Shown here in pieces: positions 45,601 to 54,405 of a DNA stretch of 64,000 nt. The DNA is from Polyangium spumosum. Lineage in GTDB: Bacteria; Myxococcota_A; Polyangia; Polyangiales; Polyangiaceae. Each line of letters opens with the position of its first letter. Position 1 is the first letter of the stretch. The translations under genes and the position numbers were made by a program. The notes under the pieces are model-generated. The model did no database searches. It was given only the letters and a program-made list of their open reading frames with translations, and was not told the DNA's origin. Where the stretch lies: positions 124,001 to 188,000 of the forward strand of contig NZ_WJIE01000014.1 of assembly GCF_009649845.1 (NCBI RefSeq), read 5' to 3'.

Positions 45601-47727
45601 GGCGAGCCGCGGCGGCGCGGGCTCGCGGGGTGGGCGCAAGGCGCGGGCATAAGGGACCAGCGTCACGCCCCGAAAAACCTTTTCGAGCCAGCCGAGCTCG
45701 AGGTCCGTGACGGCCACGACGGGCCGCTTGTCCGGAGCAACCCCCGTAGTCCCCGGGGGCACGTGGCAAAGGGCGTTCGTGCGGTCGACGTAGGTGCGGA
45801 GCTCGGCGAGGCTCAAAGGGAGCCTGTCCGGATCGGCCGACGGCCAGAAGCTCCGGGTCCAGAGGGGGGTATACGCGGAGAGCAAGGGCTCGGCCGGAGG
45901 ATGTTCGACGCCGAGCGCCTCGGCCGCGAGCACGAACGCCCCGACCGCCGAGCGCGCGAGCGCGCGGAGTTTGTCGAGGTCCATGGCCCCTCTTCCCTGG
46001 GCGATCCGCTCGACGTGCGAGCCGAGCGCGAGGAGCGAGAGGCGCGTGAGCTGAAAAATGGCGAGGCGCAAAGCTTCGCTGTCGTGCACGCCCTCGTAGG
46101 AGAACTTCGGCAGGATCTGCCCGTCCCAGGCGAGGGCCGCGTCGATCGCCAGCGGGAGTTTGTCGCGGTCGATGGTGATCGTGTCGAGGTGCCGCCCCTC
46201 GACGTAGACCCGGACCGACGAAGGCCGCTGCCCCGAGCCGATCCCCTCCGCGCCGAGCGCGAGCTGCCCGCGCAGCCCGCGAAAAGGGCCGTCCTTGATG
46301 TGGAACGACTCCTTGACGATGTGATCGGGCTCCGGCGGCACGGCGGGTTCGCTGCTCGGCCGCGCGTGGAGGCGGCGCCTGCGCTCGTGCGCCACCTGCG
46401 CGGCCGAAAGGCGCGCGTCCGCGGACTGGCGCTCGAAATCGACGAGGATACGCTCGACGAGCCGCCCCCGGAGCCAGACGACGTCTTCGAGCCAGGGCGC
46501 GAGCTCCGCGGGCGCCGGCTCGTCCCCCTCGTACACGAAGACGGGCGCATTGCCCCGCGAGAGCAAGACCATGGGCGTGAGCGGCCCACCCACCGCATTG
46601 CGGAGCAGCGGCAATTCGAGGATCACCCGCGCCTGGTCCCCCACGTCCGTCCCGCGCTGCAAGGCCCCCGCCGCGACACAAACGAACGCGCCGAGCGCGT
46701 CTTCGAGGCGGGCTTTGTCGTGGTCGAGGACCTCGACGTCCGGCAAGGGTTTTCCCTCCCCCGTGACGAGCGCGACGAGGGTGCGCAGCGCATCGACGAG
46801 CCCGCTGCGCGCCGCCTGCTCCGCGCGCGACGCGAGCCCCGAATCCTCGCGTAATGCCGAGCGAGACGCATTCGTGGGCAGCTCGTCCGCGTCGACGAGG
46901 ACGCGGACCGGGAGCTCGACCTGCGCGTGCGCCGCGCTCGGGAACATGGGCTCGGCCGCGAAGGGCCGCCGCAAGAGGAGGACGCCGAGCTCGAGATACT
47001 CGACGACCGGCGGCCCCGCCTGCGCCGCGAGGATCTCCACGGCCCCGCGCTTGATGTCCCGCTCGCGAAACCACACGCGCAAGAGGGCCGGCGGCCGAGG
47101 CGAAACGGAGAGCTTCTCCGCGCCCCGCCGGAGCGCGAGCGGCGCGTCCCGCAAGGCGTCGACGAGCAGCGTGATCTCGCGCGGCAGCTCCCGCTTCGCC
47201 GCGCGCTTCAGCGTCTCGAGCCCGAGGCGCCTCCGCACCTGCACGCGGACGCCACGCGCGGGCATTCCCTTCGGCGAGACGACCCGCTCGATTTCGGGCA
47301 GCGGCGCGTCCTCCCCGGCGAGGACGGACGGGACGAACCTCACGCGCGTGGCCTTCGCCTCTCCCGCGGCGCGGCTATGAATGTCGACGAACGAAGGCCC
47401 GAGCCCGAGCGCCGCATTGACGCCGAGCGCGAGCCCGCGGAGCGCGCGCCCCGTGCCCCCCGGATCGCCGAGCACGTGATCGAGCAGCCGCGGCAGCTCG
47501 CCCTCCGGGACGGGCTCGCCGTCGAACACGAGGACGACGTCGTCCGTGTCGTGTTGCACGTCGAGGAACGTGGCCCCCGAGGCCGCCGCGGCCCGCGCGA
47601 TCTCGGCGGCATACAGGTGCAAGTCGACGAGCAGGTGCTCGCGCAGCTTGGCGAGCGCGCGCCGCGCGTCGACACGAATACGCCCCCGGGCGAGGATCTC
47701 GCGCCCCTCCTCCGCCGTTCGACTCAT
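42640..47727 (-). CDS. 1695-residue protein with decayed HSP90-like N-terminal module
   Basis: Giant protein coupled to an HSP90-like ATPase gene (ATGA overlap at 47724-47727). Residues about 20-125 follow the GHKL layout (YAAEIARAAAASGATFLDV, VVLVFDGEPVPEGELPRLLDH, LGVNAALGLGPSFVDIHS) but the N-box Asn and Asp and the DxGxG motif are lost, so ATP use is doubtful. Residues about 283-302 (VDADELPTNASRSALRED) match the HSP90 middle-domain SRxxLRxD segment, at nearly the same distance from the N-terminus as in its partner. The remainder (about 350-1695) is unrecognised, mostly helical and rich in Arg/Glu/Ala/Leu, with a C-terminal helix. No signal peptide; cytoplasmic. Its 3' end overlaps the GH57 fusion. 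Confidence 0.8.
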   Translation of the reverse strand: MSRTAEEGREILARGRIRVDARRALAKLREHLLVDLHLYAAEIARAAAASGATFLDVQHDTDDVVLVFDGEPVPEGELPRLLDHVLGDPGGTGRALRGLALGVNAALGLGPSFVDIHSRAAGEAKATRVRFVPSVLAGEDAPLPEIERVVSPKGMPARGVRVQVRRRLGLETLKRAAKRELPREITLLVDALRDAPLALRRGAEKLSVSPRPPALLRVWFRERDIKRGAVEILAAQAGPPVVEYLELGVLLLRRPFAAEPMFPSAAHAQVELPVRVLVDADELPTNASRSALREDSGLASRAEQAARSGLVDALRTLVALVTGEGKPLPDVEVLDHDKARLEDALGAFVCVAAGALQRGTDVGDQARVILELPLLRNAVGGPLTPMVLLSRGNAPVFVYEGDEPAPAELAPWLEDVVWLRGRLVERILVDFERQSADARLSAAQVAHERRRRLHARPSSEPAVPPEPDHIVKESFHIKDGPFRGLRGQLALGAEGIGSGQRPSSVRVYVEGRHLDTITIDRDKLPLAIDAALAWDGQILPKFSYEGVHDSEALRLAIFQLTRLSLLALGSHVERIAQGRGAMDLDKLRALARSAVGAFVLAAEALGVEHPPAEPLLSAYTPLWTRSFWPSADPDRLPLSLAELRTYVDRTNALCHVPPGTTGVAPDKRPVVAVTDLELGWLEKVFRGVTLVPYARALRPPREPAPPRLAMFHDLCASRREAGPSAEVLPSMPFEVPHGRGVIAAARKDEILWLHAGVLLQTVATSKYIEPATIVVEYDGIVPAPSWDRIAWTRDAAFLVPVRNELLRRIVAALEGDPEARTSLRGAPTGEPGPLLRAYLVEAVTRHRNGELAARIEALPLVPVLDEQGAPRLASLASIQQWHPPPAPIPLLRAKPDFPTLSWRPVFCVDDREAYAFERWAGGRARDARDELEARRKGAQTEWERRSFHAKPALDPFVCGPLAEPEGLTALWYEEEPTQTSMSVAAALPRRGLEMHAAEVEFLLDKRLLCTRALTGMPVPVVARIHLASEVFVVPFSDVTPAGVATAEARVYAAACSLAAGLVERAKGREQAAFFGDLRALRLVAALYRVSAADATRSEILQADFALRAVDFRWPTVQGDERAFPELVPGASRLYFGRARYSAWQPAARGSSELDAPIVYLPPAREGDLVREILGFMGYELVDVSDALAALQARRTGEAGQGRPRLSGSPAHPLLRVDLAALNSHYEGEIELTESGRADVQVETLRGENVALDVEGMFPFRAKVRAWDVELDEKDKHQLAVDLTKSAKKHLEGLDGKLDELPAFVRTSLRRVVVAHSRKDRTLSKRRAAMRVFPDILGAYHSLAEIEASGVRPYPYVDFPPPYPTAPRPCPPLALTAEEIAAIRSRAVFEDVSQALRRELAAEKRRNAPPLDFVGLDAQQRAKCLEVLPFRGEGVSGEIGILAPEHAAARGIHVYTTRRPLCRMLEGDGWPLLAVVNDDHLPANKGFDGIKGHAPRERLRARVVAQAEEFLTKWQVPPRGAPAEPSVPETASIAPAPAPSILEVTPFVAPDVAEPSRPAPPDVFEEEPASTWFFGLVSRVVHLFDPPEPASPATRELGPSLLAAIDKLGLAPTKVVTGVRYARTGRPLRFDAKSGRLVLNRSHPAVRALAAKAKDDPRARALLVAAAVREINRVLEVVTDATEKRVLLSMLRGDPL

Positions 47728-49445
47728 GCAATCACCTTCGCCGAAGCCTCGATGAGCGAATCGGAGATTTTACCGGCTGGGTCCTGGCGCGAGAGCAGGA
47801 GGACCCGCGCGAGCAAATGCGCCGCGACGAACGTATCGTCCCGGGCCCGCTCGCGCGCGGCGATGACGACCTCGTCGTGCACGTGGAGGAGGAGCCCGCC
47901 CCGGACCTTCTCCTCGGCCCACCCCCGCTCGGCAAAAGCAATACGACACAACCAGGCCCCGACCCCGACGCAGCGCACGTCGCCCTGGACGAGGACACAA
48001 GGCGCGGAGACATAGGTATTCGGTCGCGCGAATGCCACCCGATCGACGCGCATCCCCGCGCCGCGCAGGGCCTTCTGCAAGCCGAGGCAAAGCTCGTGAT
48101 CGGACGCCGTGACGTCGTCCGCCGAAACCTCGCGCCAGAGCACCCAATGTTTTTCGACGGCGAGCGGCCCCGGCAAAGGCCCGCGTGAAGAGAGCGAGGC
48201 GACGATGGCCGGATGCGGCGCGAGCACGACGGGCTCGCCGATCTGCGCGAGCGAAAGGCCGAGCTCATCGACGACCGGCGCGACGAACATCTCCTTGCGC
48301 CGAAAGAGCTGCTCCTCGGAGGCGACCGGCTTCCCCTCCCAGGGCGCGACGAGCGGCAAGACGATCTCGTCTTTGCGCAAAACCAGCGGCGCCGCGCAAG
48401 CGGCCTCGAGCAAGGCGACATAAGAAAGGACGATCTCCTCGTCATGAGGCGGCTTCGCCCGCGCGAGATCCCGCGCCGCACGCGCGAGCCGCGAGACGAG
48501 CTCCCGCCGGAGCGACCCCGAGACGAGCTCCCGCACGCGCGCGACGGCTTTGTGGAATGCCTTGTCCCGGAGCACGTTGTCGCGGCTCAACGTATGCCGC
48601 AAATGGGGGCTATCGACCCGGAATCGCACCTGCTCGAGCCCGGGCAGGAGGGGCTCGGTGGTCTCGAACAGGGTGAGCCCGCGATTGTAAAACCCCGCGA
48701 ACGTGGCCTTGCCCCACGCCGGATCCTCGGGCGCGGGCGGCGTCGCGCAGAACCGATCGGTCCCGGTCGAGGGCCCGACGACGATATGCTCGCCGGCCCG
48801 ATGCGTCTCGACGAAGATGGGCGCCGGCACCCCGAGGGGCCCGTCGATCCGCCGCGCGCCGCTGCCCTCGTGGTGATCCGGATCGACGACCTGGAGCTCG
48901 ATGGAGACGGCCGCGTACCTGCACCACCGCAAGAGCGCCCCCTCGATCCGCGCCCGATGCTCCTCGAACCGCGCCGCGTCCATGGTCTGATGCAGCGAGA
49001 CGCGTGTCCCGCTCCCCTCGCGCGGCGCGAGCCTCTCGAGCTCGTACCGATGGTCGCGAAAGAGCCGCACCCGATGGGACACGCCCGCGCGCCAGGTGTC
49101 GATCTCGACGACCTCGGGATCAACGGCGAACACGCTGACGAACCCGACGCCATACTTGCCGATCTTCGACGAATCCCCCTCCTTGGAGGAATTGAACAGG
49201 GTGAGCAGGGGCCCCTCGATGACGGCCCGATCCATGCCCGCGCCGTCGTCCTCGACGACGGTCGTGACGCTCGCCCCCGCGCGCTCGATCCGCACGACGA
49301 TCGCCGTGGCCCCCGCGTCGATGCTGTTCTGCACGAGCTCACGGACGAACGCATGAGGATCGGCGAACTGCCGGACCATCTCGGCCACGGGCCCAGCCTC
49401 GGGCCTCTCGGCCACGTCGCGCTTGCGCTCGGAACGATACGGCAC
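47724..49445 (-). CDS. HSP90-family (GHKL) ATPase of two-gene system
   Basis: 573 residues. N-terminal ATPase intact: N box ELVQNSIDAGA (E36, N40), DxGxG as DDGAGM (D66-G70) and the glycine lid GKYGVGFVSVF (97-105). The middle domain includes RGLTLFETTEPLLPGLEQVRFRVDS and HTLSRDNVLRDKAF (about 270-295), the HSP90/HtpG hallmark SRxxLR. The end (about 330-573) is unlike HtpG's dimerisation domain. It lacks a signal peptide. Directly upstream of and coupled to the 1695-residue gene. Likely a client-specific chaperone or a defence ATPase; the function of the pair is unknown. Confidence 0.88.
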   Translation of the reverse strand: MPYRSERKRDVAERPEAGPVAEMVRQFADPHAFVRELVQNSIDAGATAIVVRIERAGASVTTVVEDDGAGMDRAVIEGPLLTLFNSSKEGDSSKIGKYGVGFVSVFAVDPEVVEIDTWRAGVSHRVRLFRDHRYELERLAPREGSGTRVSLHQTMDAARFEEHRARIEGALLRWCRYAAVSIELQVVDPDHHEGSGARRIDGPLGVPAPIFVETHRAGEHIVVGPSTGTDRFCATPPAPEDPAWGKATFAGFYNRGLTLFETTEPLLPGLEQVRFRVDSPHLRHTLSRDNVLRDKAFHKAVARVRELVSGSLRRELVSRLARAARDLARAKPPHDEEIVLSYVALLEAACAAPLVLRKDEIVLPLVAPWEGKPVASEEQLFRRKEMFVAPVVDELGLSLAQIGEPVVLAPHPAIVASLSSRGPLPGPLAVEKHWVLWREVSADDVTASDHELCLGLQKALRGAGMRVDRVAFARPNTYVSAPCVLVQGDVRCVGVGAWLCRIAFAERGWAEEKVRGGLLLHVHDEVVIAARERARDDTFVAAHLLARVLLLSRQDPAGKISDSLIEASAKVIA

Positions 49446-49501
49446 GCCGCGAGGTTACCACAACCCCGCGGCGCCGCGGATTGACAAGCTTCGTGCGGAC
49501 G

Positions 49502-51742
49502 TTACTCGAACGTCGCCTGGAGGCTGAACGGCCCCCCCTTGGCAGGCGGGATCGTATCGACGACGACGGTCACCTCTTTGCCCGCGACGAGCGGCAAGGC
49601 GAGGTCCTCGACGCTGTTCGGGGGCCAGCCCGTGTTCGAACACGAAAGCAGCGTGGCCTCGGTCGCGGCCCCGCAGCCGTCGAGCACGTAGAGGGCGAAA
49701 TTCTCGCTCGACTCGTCGACGTGCAGCTTCAGCGTCCCGTCCTTCGGCGCGACATAACGATACATCACCTCGCCGCCGGTGCTGAAGGTGCAGTACCCGT
49801 CGGTGTTGTTCAGGTCCGGCGCGCTCAGGGTGTCGCCGACATTGGGCGCCGACGTGGAGAGCGCCGCGAGGCCATTGCAGACCGCGGGCCAGTCGGGGCT
49901 CAGGCAATCGGCCGAGCAGAAGCCCTCGTCCTGCATCGTATTGCCGTCGTCACAGGCCTCGGGTCCGACGGCGACCCCATCGCCGCAGACCGCCGGCGTG
50001 AAGGCCGCGCGCAGCGTGAAGGGACCCACGTCCGGGATCGCGTGGCCACGCACGACGATCATCACGGGGCCGCTCGGCGCGGTCGCGAAGTCGAGCTCGA
50101 GCTCCTCGGTCGAAAGGGCCGTGCTCTTGCAGGCGAGCTCGCTGCCGCTCGGATCGGCGCAATCGCCGAGCACGAGCAGATCGAGGTCCACGTCCGACGT
50201 GAGGCGCAGCGAGAGCCGGCCCGGCCCCGGCACGTCGAAGGAGAACGTCTTCGAGGGCACCACGATATAGAGCTCGCAGCTCCCGCCATACCCCGTGGAC
50301 CCGCCTTCCGTCGTGCTCTGGAGGTCGACGTCGAGCGGGAGCGGCTCGGCGGACTGGCAAAGCACGTCGAACTCGGCCGTGTCGCAGTCGCCCGCGCATC
50401 CGTCGCCCGAGGCGGCGTTGCCGTCGTCGCAGATTTCGTTGAGCGGGTCGAGCACGCCGTCGCCGCAGGTCGGGGTCTTCCAGCAGATGCCGATGTTGGT
50501 ATTCGAGAAGATGCCCGCGCAGTATTCACCCGCGGGGCAATCGTCGTCGCCCATCCGGCACATGCGCTCGCAATGCTCGACCGTCTCTTCGGGGTAGAGG
50601 CTCAAGCAGAGGCCGCGGAACGCCTCGCCGTCGGCGCCGCAGCCTCGATACGGCACCCAGCCCGGCTGGCAAGCGCCGCCGATCGGCGCCGGATCTCCGC
50701 TCTCGGGCGCGAGGCACACGTTCGACAGGCCGCACACGCGTCCTTCGGGGCATCCGGGGTCTTGCGTGAGGAAACCACAGGTCTTTTCGCACGCGGCGGG
50801 CACGCCCGCGCAAATGCTCCCGACCTCGCAGCCCGTCGAGACGTCGGGCTCGTCGCACGCCTCGCCGGGCGCGCCTTCGCCCGTCGGACGGCAGACGCCG
50901 AGGTTCTGCACGGGGTCGATGGCGATACATTCTTCGCCCGCGGAGCAGCCGCCCGAGGCGAACGGGGTGCACGCCTTGTAACAAGCGCCGATCGAGTTCT
51001 CGCTGGGCACCTGCGCGACACATTGCTCGCCGTCGGGGCAAAGGAGGTCGAACGTGAAGAGGCACTCGTACGGCGCGCATGTCTTCGTCTTCGGCGAGCA
51101 GACCTGGAGCTTCGTGTTGCCGCAGTCCTCGGCCTTTTCGCAGGGAATGCCGTCCACCGGCGTCGTGTCGAACGACCACGAGGGGATCACGAAGCAGCCG
51201 CCCCCGGGCACGGCTTCCCACGTCCCATCCTCCTTCCGCGCGACCTCGGAGAGCGTGACGTTCTCGACCTTGCCGGCCGCGATGCTCGAGTCGTTCGGAT
51301 CGAGCTTCGTGAGCTCGATCGTGCCGCCCGTCTGGAAAAACGTGCGCGTCGGGATCTCGCTCGAATCCGGCGTGATCACCGTGACGCAATGCTGGCAGGT
51401 CCCGTAAGCGTCGTTCGGCGCCGCCCCGAGATCGAAGGTGCCGGACGCGAGCGGAGGCAAATGCGGGGACGTCCACTCGTTGTAGAGCTCGATCACGGCG
51501 AGCGTCTGGTATGCATCCTGGGCCCCGGGCGATACCTTCGCCTGCACGGAGAAATAGGCGTCCGTAAAGCGATACACCTGCGTGAGCGAGACGTCGAGCG
51601 TGGGGCATCCGCCCTCCCCGCCCTGTCCGCCGGCGCCGCCCGAGCCGCCCGTGTTGTCCGGCGGCCTCGGGACGTCGTCCGAGCAACCCGCGAGGAGCGC
51701 CAGCGCGCACCCTGCCGTGGCAAACATAAGCTTACGAATCAT
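49502..51742 (-). CDS. Cysteine-rich lipoprotein with DUF4215-type repeats
   Basis: 746 residues. Start at the ATG at 51742, which has GAGG at a better distance than the ATG at 51748. Type II signal (CALALLAGC) then a GGSGGAGGQGG linker. The body carries many paired cysteines (EDCGNTKLQVCSPKTKTCAPYEC, CPDGEQCVAQ, CSAGEECIAI) and two myxobacterial CGDGVxxxxExCDDGNxxxGDGC-type repeats (about 450 and 645), the second in a shorter form, plus beta-rich domains (LYIVVPSKTFSFDVPGPGRLSLRLT, FALYVLDGCG) similar to pre-peptidase C-terminal domains. Surface or secreted; function unknown. Confidence 0.8.
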   Translation of the reverse strand: MIRKLMFATAGCALALLAGCSDDVPRPPDNTGGSGGAGGQGGEGGCPTLDVSLTQVYRFTDAYFSVQAKVSPGAQDAYQTLAVIELYNEWTSPHLPPLASGTFDLGAAPNDAYGTCQHCVTVITPDSSEIPTRTFFQTGGTIELTKLDPNDSSIAAGKVENVTLSEVARKEDGTWEAVPGGGCFVIPSWSFDTTPVDGIPCEKAEDCGNTKLQVCSPKTKTCAPYECLFTFDLLCPDGEQCVAQVPSENSIGACYKACTPFASGGCSAGEECIAIDPVQNLGVCRPTGEGAPGEACDEPDVSTGCEVGSICAGVPAACEKTCGFLTQDPGCPEGRVCGLSNVCLAPESGDPAPIGGACQPGWVPYRGCGADGEAFRGLCLSLYPEETVEHCERMCRMGDDDCPAGEYCAGIFSNTNIGICWKTPTCGDGVLDPLNEICDDGNAASGDGCAGDCDTAEFDVLCQSAEPLPLDVDLQSTTEGGSTGYGGSCELYIVVPSKTFSFDVPGPGRLSLRLTSDVDLDLLVLGDCADPSGSELACKSTALSTEELELDFATAPSGPVMIVVRGHAIPDVGPFTLRAAFTPAVCGDGVAVGPEACDDGNTMQDEGFCSADCLSPDWPAVCNGLAALSTSAPNVGDTLSAPDLNNTDGYCTFSTGGEVMYRYVAPKDGTLKLHVDESSENFALYVLDGCGAATEATLLSCSNTGWPPNSVEDLALPLVAGKEVTVVVDTIPPAKGGPFSLQATFE

Positions 51743-51874
51743 GATCATGACCTCGTCGTTAAGACTGGGCCGGAACCATGGCGGACGGAGCGCGGCGCGT
51801 CTCGTTGAAGTTTTGCTTCAAGGCAGGAAAAAAGACGCCCCGACCCACCGCGTGGAGGAGTTTGTCCGGCGGGC

Positions 51875-51903
51875 AACGGGGGCACATGACGGACGCCCCC
51901 GTT
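51875..51903. terminator. Candidate bidirectional hairpin terminator
   Basis: AACGGGGGC (51875-51883) pairs with GCCCCCGTT (51895-51903) across an 11-base loop, just past the stop of the 143-residue gene on the minus strand and upstream of the cysteine-rich lipoprotein. A short TTT follows on the plus strand, but the minus strand lacks a clear T-run, so efficiency is uncertain. Confidence 0.45.
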
Positions 51904-51910
51904 TTACGCG

Positions 51911-52342
51911 TCAATCGAACGAGAGCTCCGAGAGCAGGTAGGCGAGCGCCTCGGCCTCGTCGGCGAATACGGGCGCCCTGCCTTTGTCGCGGGTCATACG
52001 CGCGGCCTGGAGCTTGCCCGTGGCGCCCTCGACGAGGACGGCCGAACGCGCGAACCCCGAGAGGAGCCGCGCGCCGGCCTCGCTCATGCGCCGCTCCAGG
52101 TCGAGATCCGTGGCCATCGGCGCCTCCCGCGAGTCGAGGAGCAGGACGAACTGGCCACGCATGAGCGGCGGGAAGAACCGGTCGAAGAACACGAGCAGGT
52201 CCGTCAAGGCCGGATCGTCGAGCGGGACGTCGGTCCGGCGGACACGCAAGAGCCGCCCGGAGGCCTCTCGCGACAGCACGAACTGGCTGGACCGAAAGAC
52301 CTCGCCTTCCGTGAGCCTCGCCCTGCTCATGCTGCTCGCCAT
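51911..52342 (-). CDS. SpoIIAA/STAS-like hypothetical protein
   Basis: 143 residues (MASSMSRARLTEGEVFRSSQFVL...). It has alternating strands and helices in a STAS/SpoIIAA-like order (VLSREASGRLLRVRRTDVPLDD, FDRFFPPLMRGQFVLLLDSREAP, RRMSEAGARLLSGFARSAVLVEG, ADEAEALAYLLSELSFD), as in the STAS-like proteins common in myxobacteria. Start may be at M1 or M5 (52330). No transmembrane segment; soluble regulator candidate. Confidence 0.65.
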   Translation of the reverse strand: MASSMSRARLTEGEVFRSSQFVLSREASGRLLRVRRTDVPLDDPALTDLLVFFDRFFPPLMRGQFVLLLDSREAPMATDLDLERRMSEAGARLLSGFARSAVLVEGATGKLQAARMTRDKGRAPVFADEAEALAYLLSELSFD

Positions 52343-52411
52343 GACGAACCCCAGTCTATCGCATTACGACGGACGGTGTCAGCAGGTGCGGGCGTACGGG
52401 GCACGATTTCA

Positions 52412-54067
52412 TCACTTGCAGACCAGCTTGCCATTCTGGCAGGCGCCCGAACAGCACTCCGCGTCGTCCGCGCAGCTCTCGCCGACCGCCTTGCAGAGAG
52501 CGGCGCTGTCGTCGACGTCCGCCACGCTGCCGCCGAGGAGGTAGCCGAGCGCGTCCTTGACCTGCAGGAGGCCATGACCAAACGAAGCGTCGCGGCCGGC
52601 CGCGCCGAGGTCCATCGCCTTCGCGTTGAGCGCATTGCGGATCTGGGTGTTCGTCGCCGTCGACCTCTGGCTCCAGAGGAGCGCGGCGGCGCCCGCGACG
52701 TGCGGCGTCGCCATCGACGTGCCATTCCACCACTCGTATCCCGAGCCCGGCTTGTCCCGGGTCGTACTCAGCTCGGCGGTCGCGCCGAGCCACTTCGCGA
52801 GGAGGTCCTTGCCGTCGTCCCCTCGCAGGGTGATCGCCGGGATCGTGCTCGTCACGCCCGCGCCGAGCGAGTCCCAGAACCAGCCGGAGACGGTGTTGTA
52901 GACGATCACGCCCCTGCCGCCGGCGCTCTGCACCTTCGCGACCTTGGTCGCGGCGGTGACCGTGCCACGCTTGCAAAGCACGATCTTGTTCGCCCACGCG
53001 GCGTTCATGGAATCGCACAGGCCGCCGTCGACGAGCGCGCCGGTGGCCTTCGTGATCGCCGCACCCGTGATGAGCCCGCCGTCATCCACGTTCGAGCCCA
53101 CGCTGATGCGCGGCGTCGCCCAGGGGACGGTCGAGAGCACCCCGACGCCCGGCGCGGCGATCTCGACGTCGGCATTACGCTGCGAGAAGCTGGCGAGCGC
53201 CTTGTTCGCGTCGACGGCCGCCACCGACACGACCGACGAATATCCGGCCGGATACAACGTCGACGTGTTGCCGGCGTTGCCCGCGGCCGCGATCGAGAGG
53301 ACGCCGGCGTTGTAGGCGCTCTGGAAAGCGAAGCTCTCGAAGAAGCTCGATCCCGAGCCGCCGAGGCTCATGTTGACGACCTTCGCGCCCGCACTCCTGC
53401 ACCTGTCGAGCGCGTTCACGAGGGACGAAGCGTATGCCCAGGAGCAATTGTCGCCGAAGACGCGCACGATATATAGGGATACGTTTCTCGGGGCGACGCC
53501 GACGACGCCCCGCGTGTTGGCCGCCGCGGCGATGGTGCCGGCGACGTGCGTGCCGTGGCCGCAGCCGTCCACGTTCCAGGGTAGGTTGCCATTGTACCCG
53601 CTGACGGGGATGCCCTGGAGATCGGCGTGCCCGGTGTAGAGGCCCGAATCGATGATGCAGACCTTCGTGCTAGCGGCGCTCAGCTCCGTGGGGTCCACGT
53701 CCGACGCCTGCACCAGATCGATGCCGTACGGCGGCCATTGCGTGGAGAGCTCGCGTCGCGGGTCGACCTCGATGTACTCGACGTTCGGGTTCTTGGCGAT
53801 GGCTTGAACGGCCGGCTCGGGCAGCGTGACGGCGAGGGCGTCGTGGTCGGGCAGCTCGAGCTCGACCTGGCCGCCTCCGGCCGCCGCGAGCACCTCGCTT
53901 CGCTTGGAATAATTTTTGAACTTTACGATGTACCGGCCATCCGGGGAGAGGGCGGCCGGGGCGGTCCCCACGTCCTCCTCCGCGCCCTCGTCCGCGCCTT
54001 CTCCGCAAGCCAAGAGGCCAAACGAAAAGAGCACGCCAATGATTACACGTCCAAGCCTGTGTCTCAT
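52412..54067 (-). CDS. Subtilisin-family (S8) protease lipoprotein
   Basis: 551 residues. Start at 54067, with GGAAGGAA placed 7 bases before; an upstream in-frame ATG (54151) lacks a ribosome site. Type II signal (GVLFSFGLLAC, Cys 21). Inhibitor I9-type prodomain about 45-105, then the triad Asp 140 (VCIIDSG), His 171 (GCGHGTHVAGT) and Ser 451 (WNGTSMATPHVAG). A PA insert (about 325-435) lies between His and Ser. C-terminal small cysteine-rich tail (CKAVGESCADDAECCSGACQNGKLVC). A 13-bp hairpin with one bulge sits just upstream of the start. Secreted or surface protease for extracellular proteins. Confidence 0.9.
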   Translation of the reverse strand: MRHRLGRVIIGVLFSFGLLACGEGADEGAEEDVGTAPAALSPDGRYIVKFKNYSKRSEVLAAAGGGQVELELPDHDALAVTLPEPAVQAIAKNPNVEYIEVDPRRELSTQWPPYGIDLVQASDVDPTELSAASTKVCIIDSGLYTGHADLQGIPVSGYNGNLPWNVDGCGHGTHVAGTIAAAANTRGVVGVAPRNVSLYIVRVFGDNCSWAYASSLVNALDRCRSAGAKVVNMSLGGSGSSFFESFAFQSAYNAGVLSIAAAGNAGNTSTLYPAGYSSVVSVAAVDANKALASFSQRNADVEIAAPGVGVLSTVPWATPRISVGSNVDDGGLITGAAITKATGALVDGGLCDSMNAAWANKIVLCKRGTVTAATKVAKVQSAGGRGVIVYNTVSGWFWDSLGAGVTSTIPAITLRGDDGKDLLAKWLGATAELSTTRDKPGSGYEWWNGTSMATPHVAGAAALLWSQRSTATNTQIRNALNAKAMDLGAAGRDASFGHGLLQVKDALGYLLGGSVADVDDSAALCKAVGESCADDAECCSGACQNGKLVCK

Positions 54068-54405
54068 GTCGGTTCCTTCCGGGATGGACGAATGCACGAC
54101 GTCCGATCGATTCACGATCGACGTCGTGGTCGCCACGTCGAAGTCGACCACCAGGGCAAGGGACTCTGCCCCGCAAATGCGATGTTAGCAACAATCCATG
54201 GCTCGACGAGGGAACCGCCCAGCGCGGTTCACCGCCGGAGCAAAAGCCCACGACGCAACCATCCGGCCGCCCAGGGCCGTAGGTGCCCCGGCGTAAACGC
54301 GGAATTCTGGAGGGAATGCGGAAGTGCGATCAGGAAGCGCCGGGAGCGTGGCCCGCCTGCACGCGGGCGGGCCACGGATCCCCTGTCATTGTCGCCGAGC
54401 CGCCT
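54068..54405. other. Intergenic region upstream of subtilase
   Basis: 338 bp with the hairpin listed next; otherwise no gene or promoter recognised. Transcription of the subtilase must start here or just upstream. Confidence 0.45.
54096..54127. promoter_or_regulatory. Bulged 13-bp inverted repeat before subtilase
   Basis: ACGACGTC (54096-54103), a single bulged C (54104), GATCG (54105-54109), loop ATTCA (54110-54114), then CGATCGACGTCGT (54115-54127) form a near-perfect dyad 29 bp upstream of the subtilase start. It could be an operator or an RNA leader hairpin. No T-run, so termination is unlikely. Confidence 0.5.
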
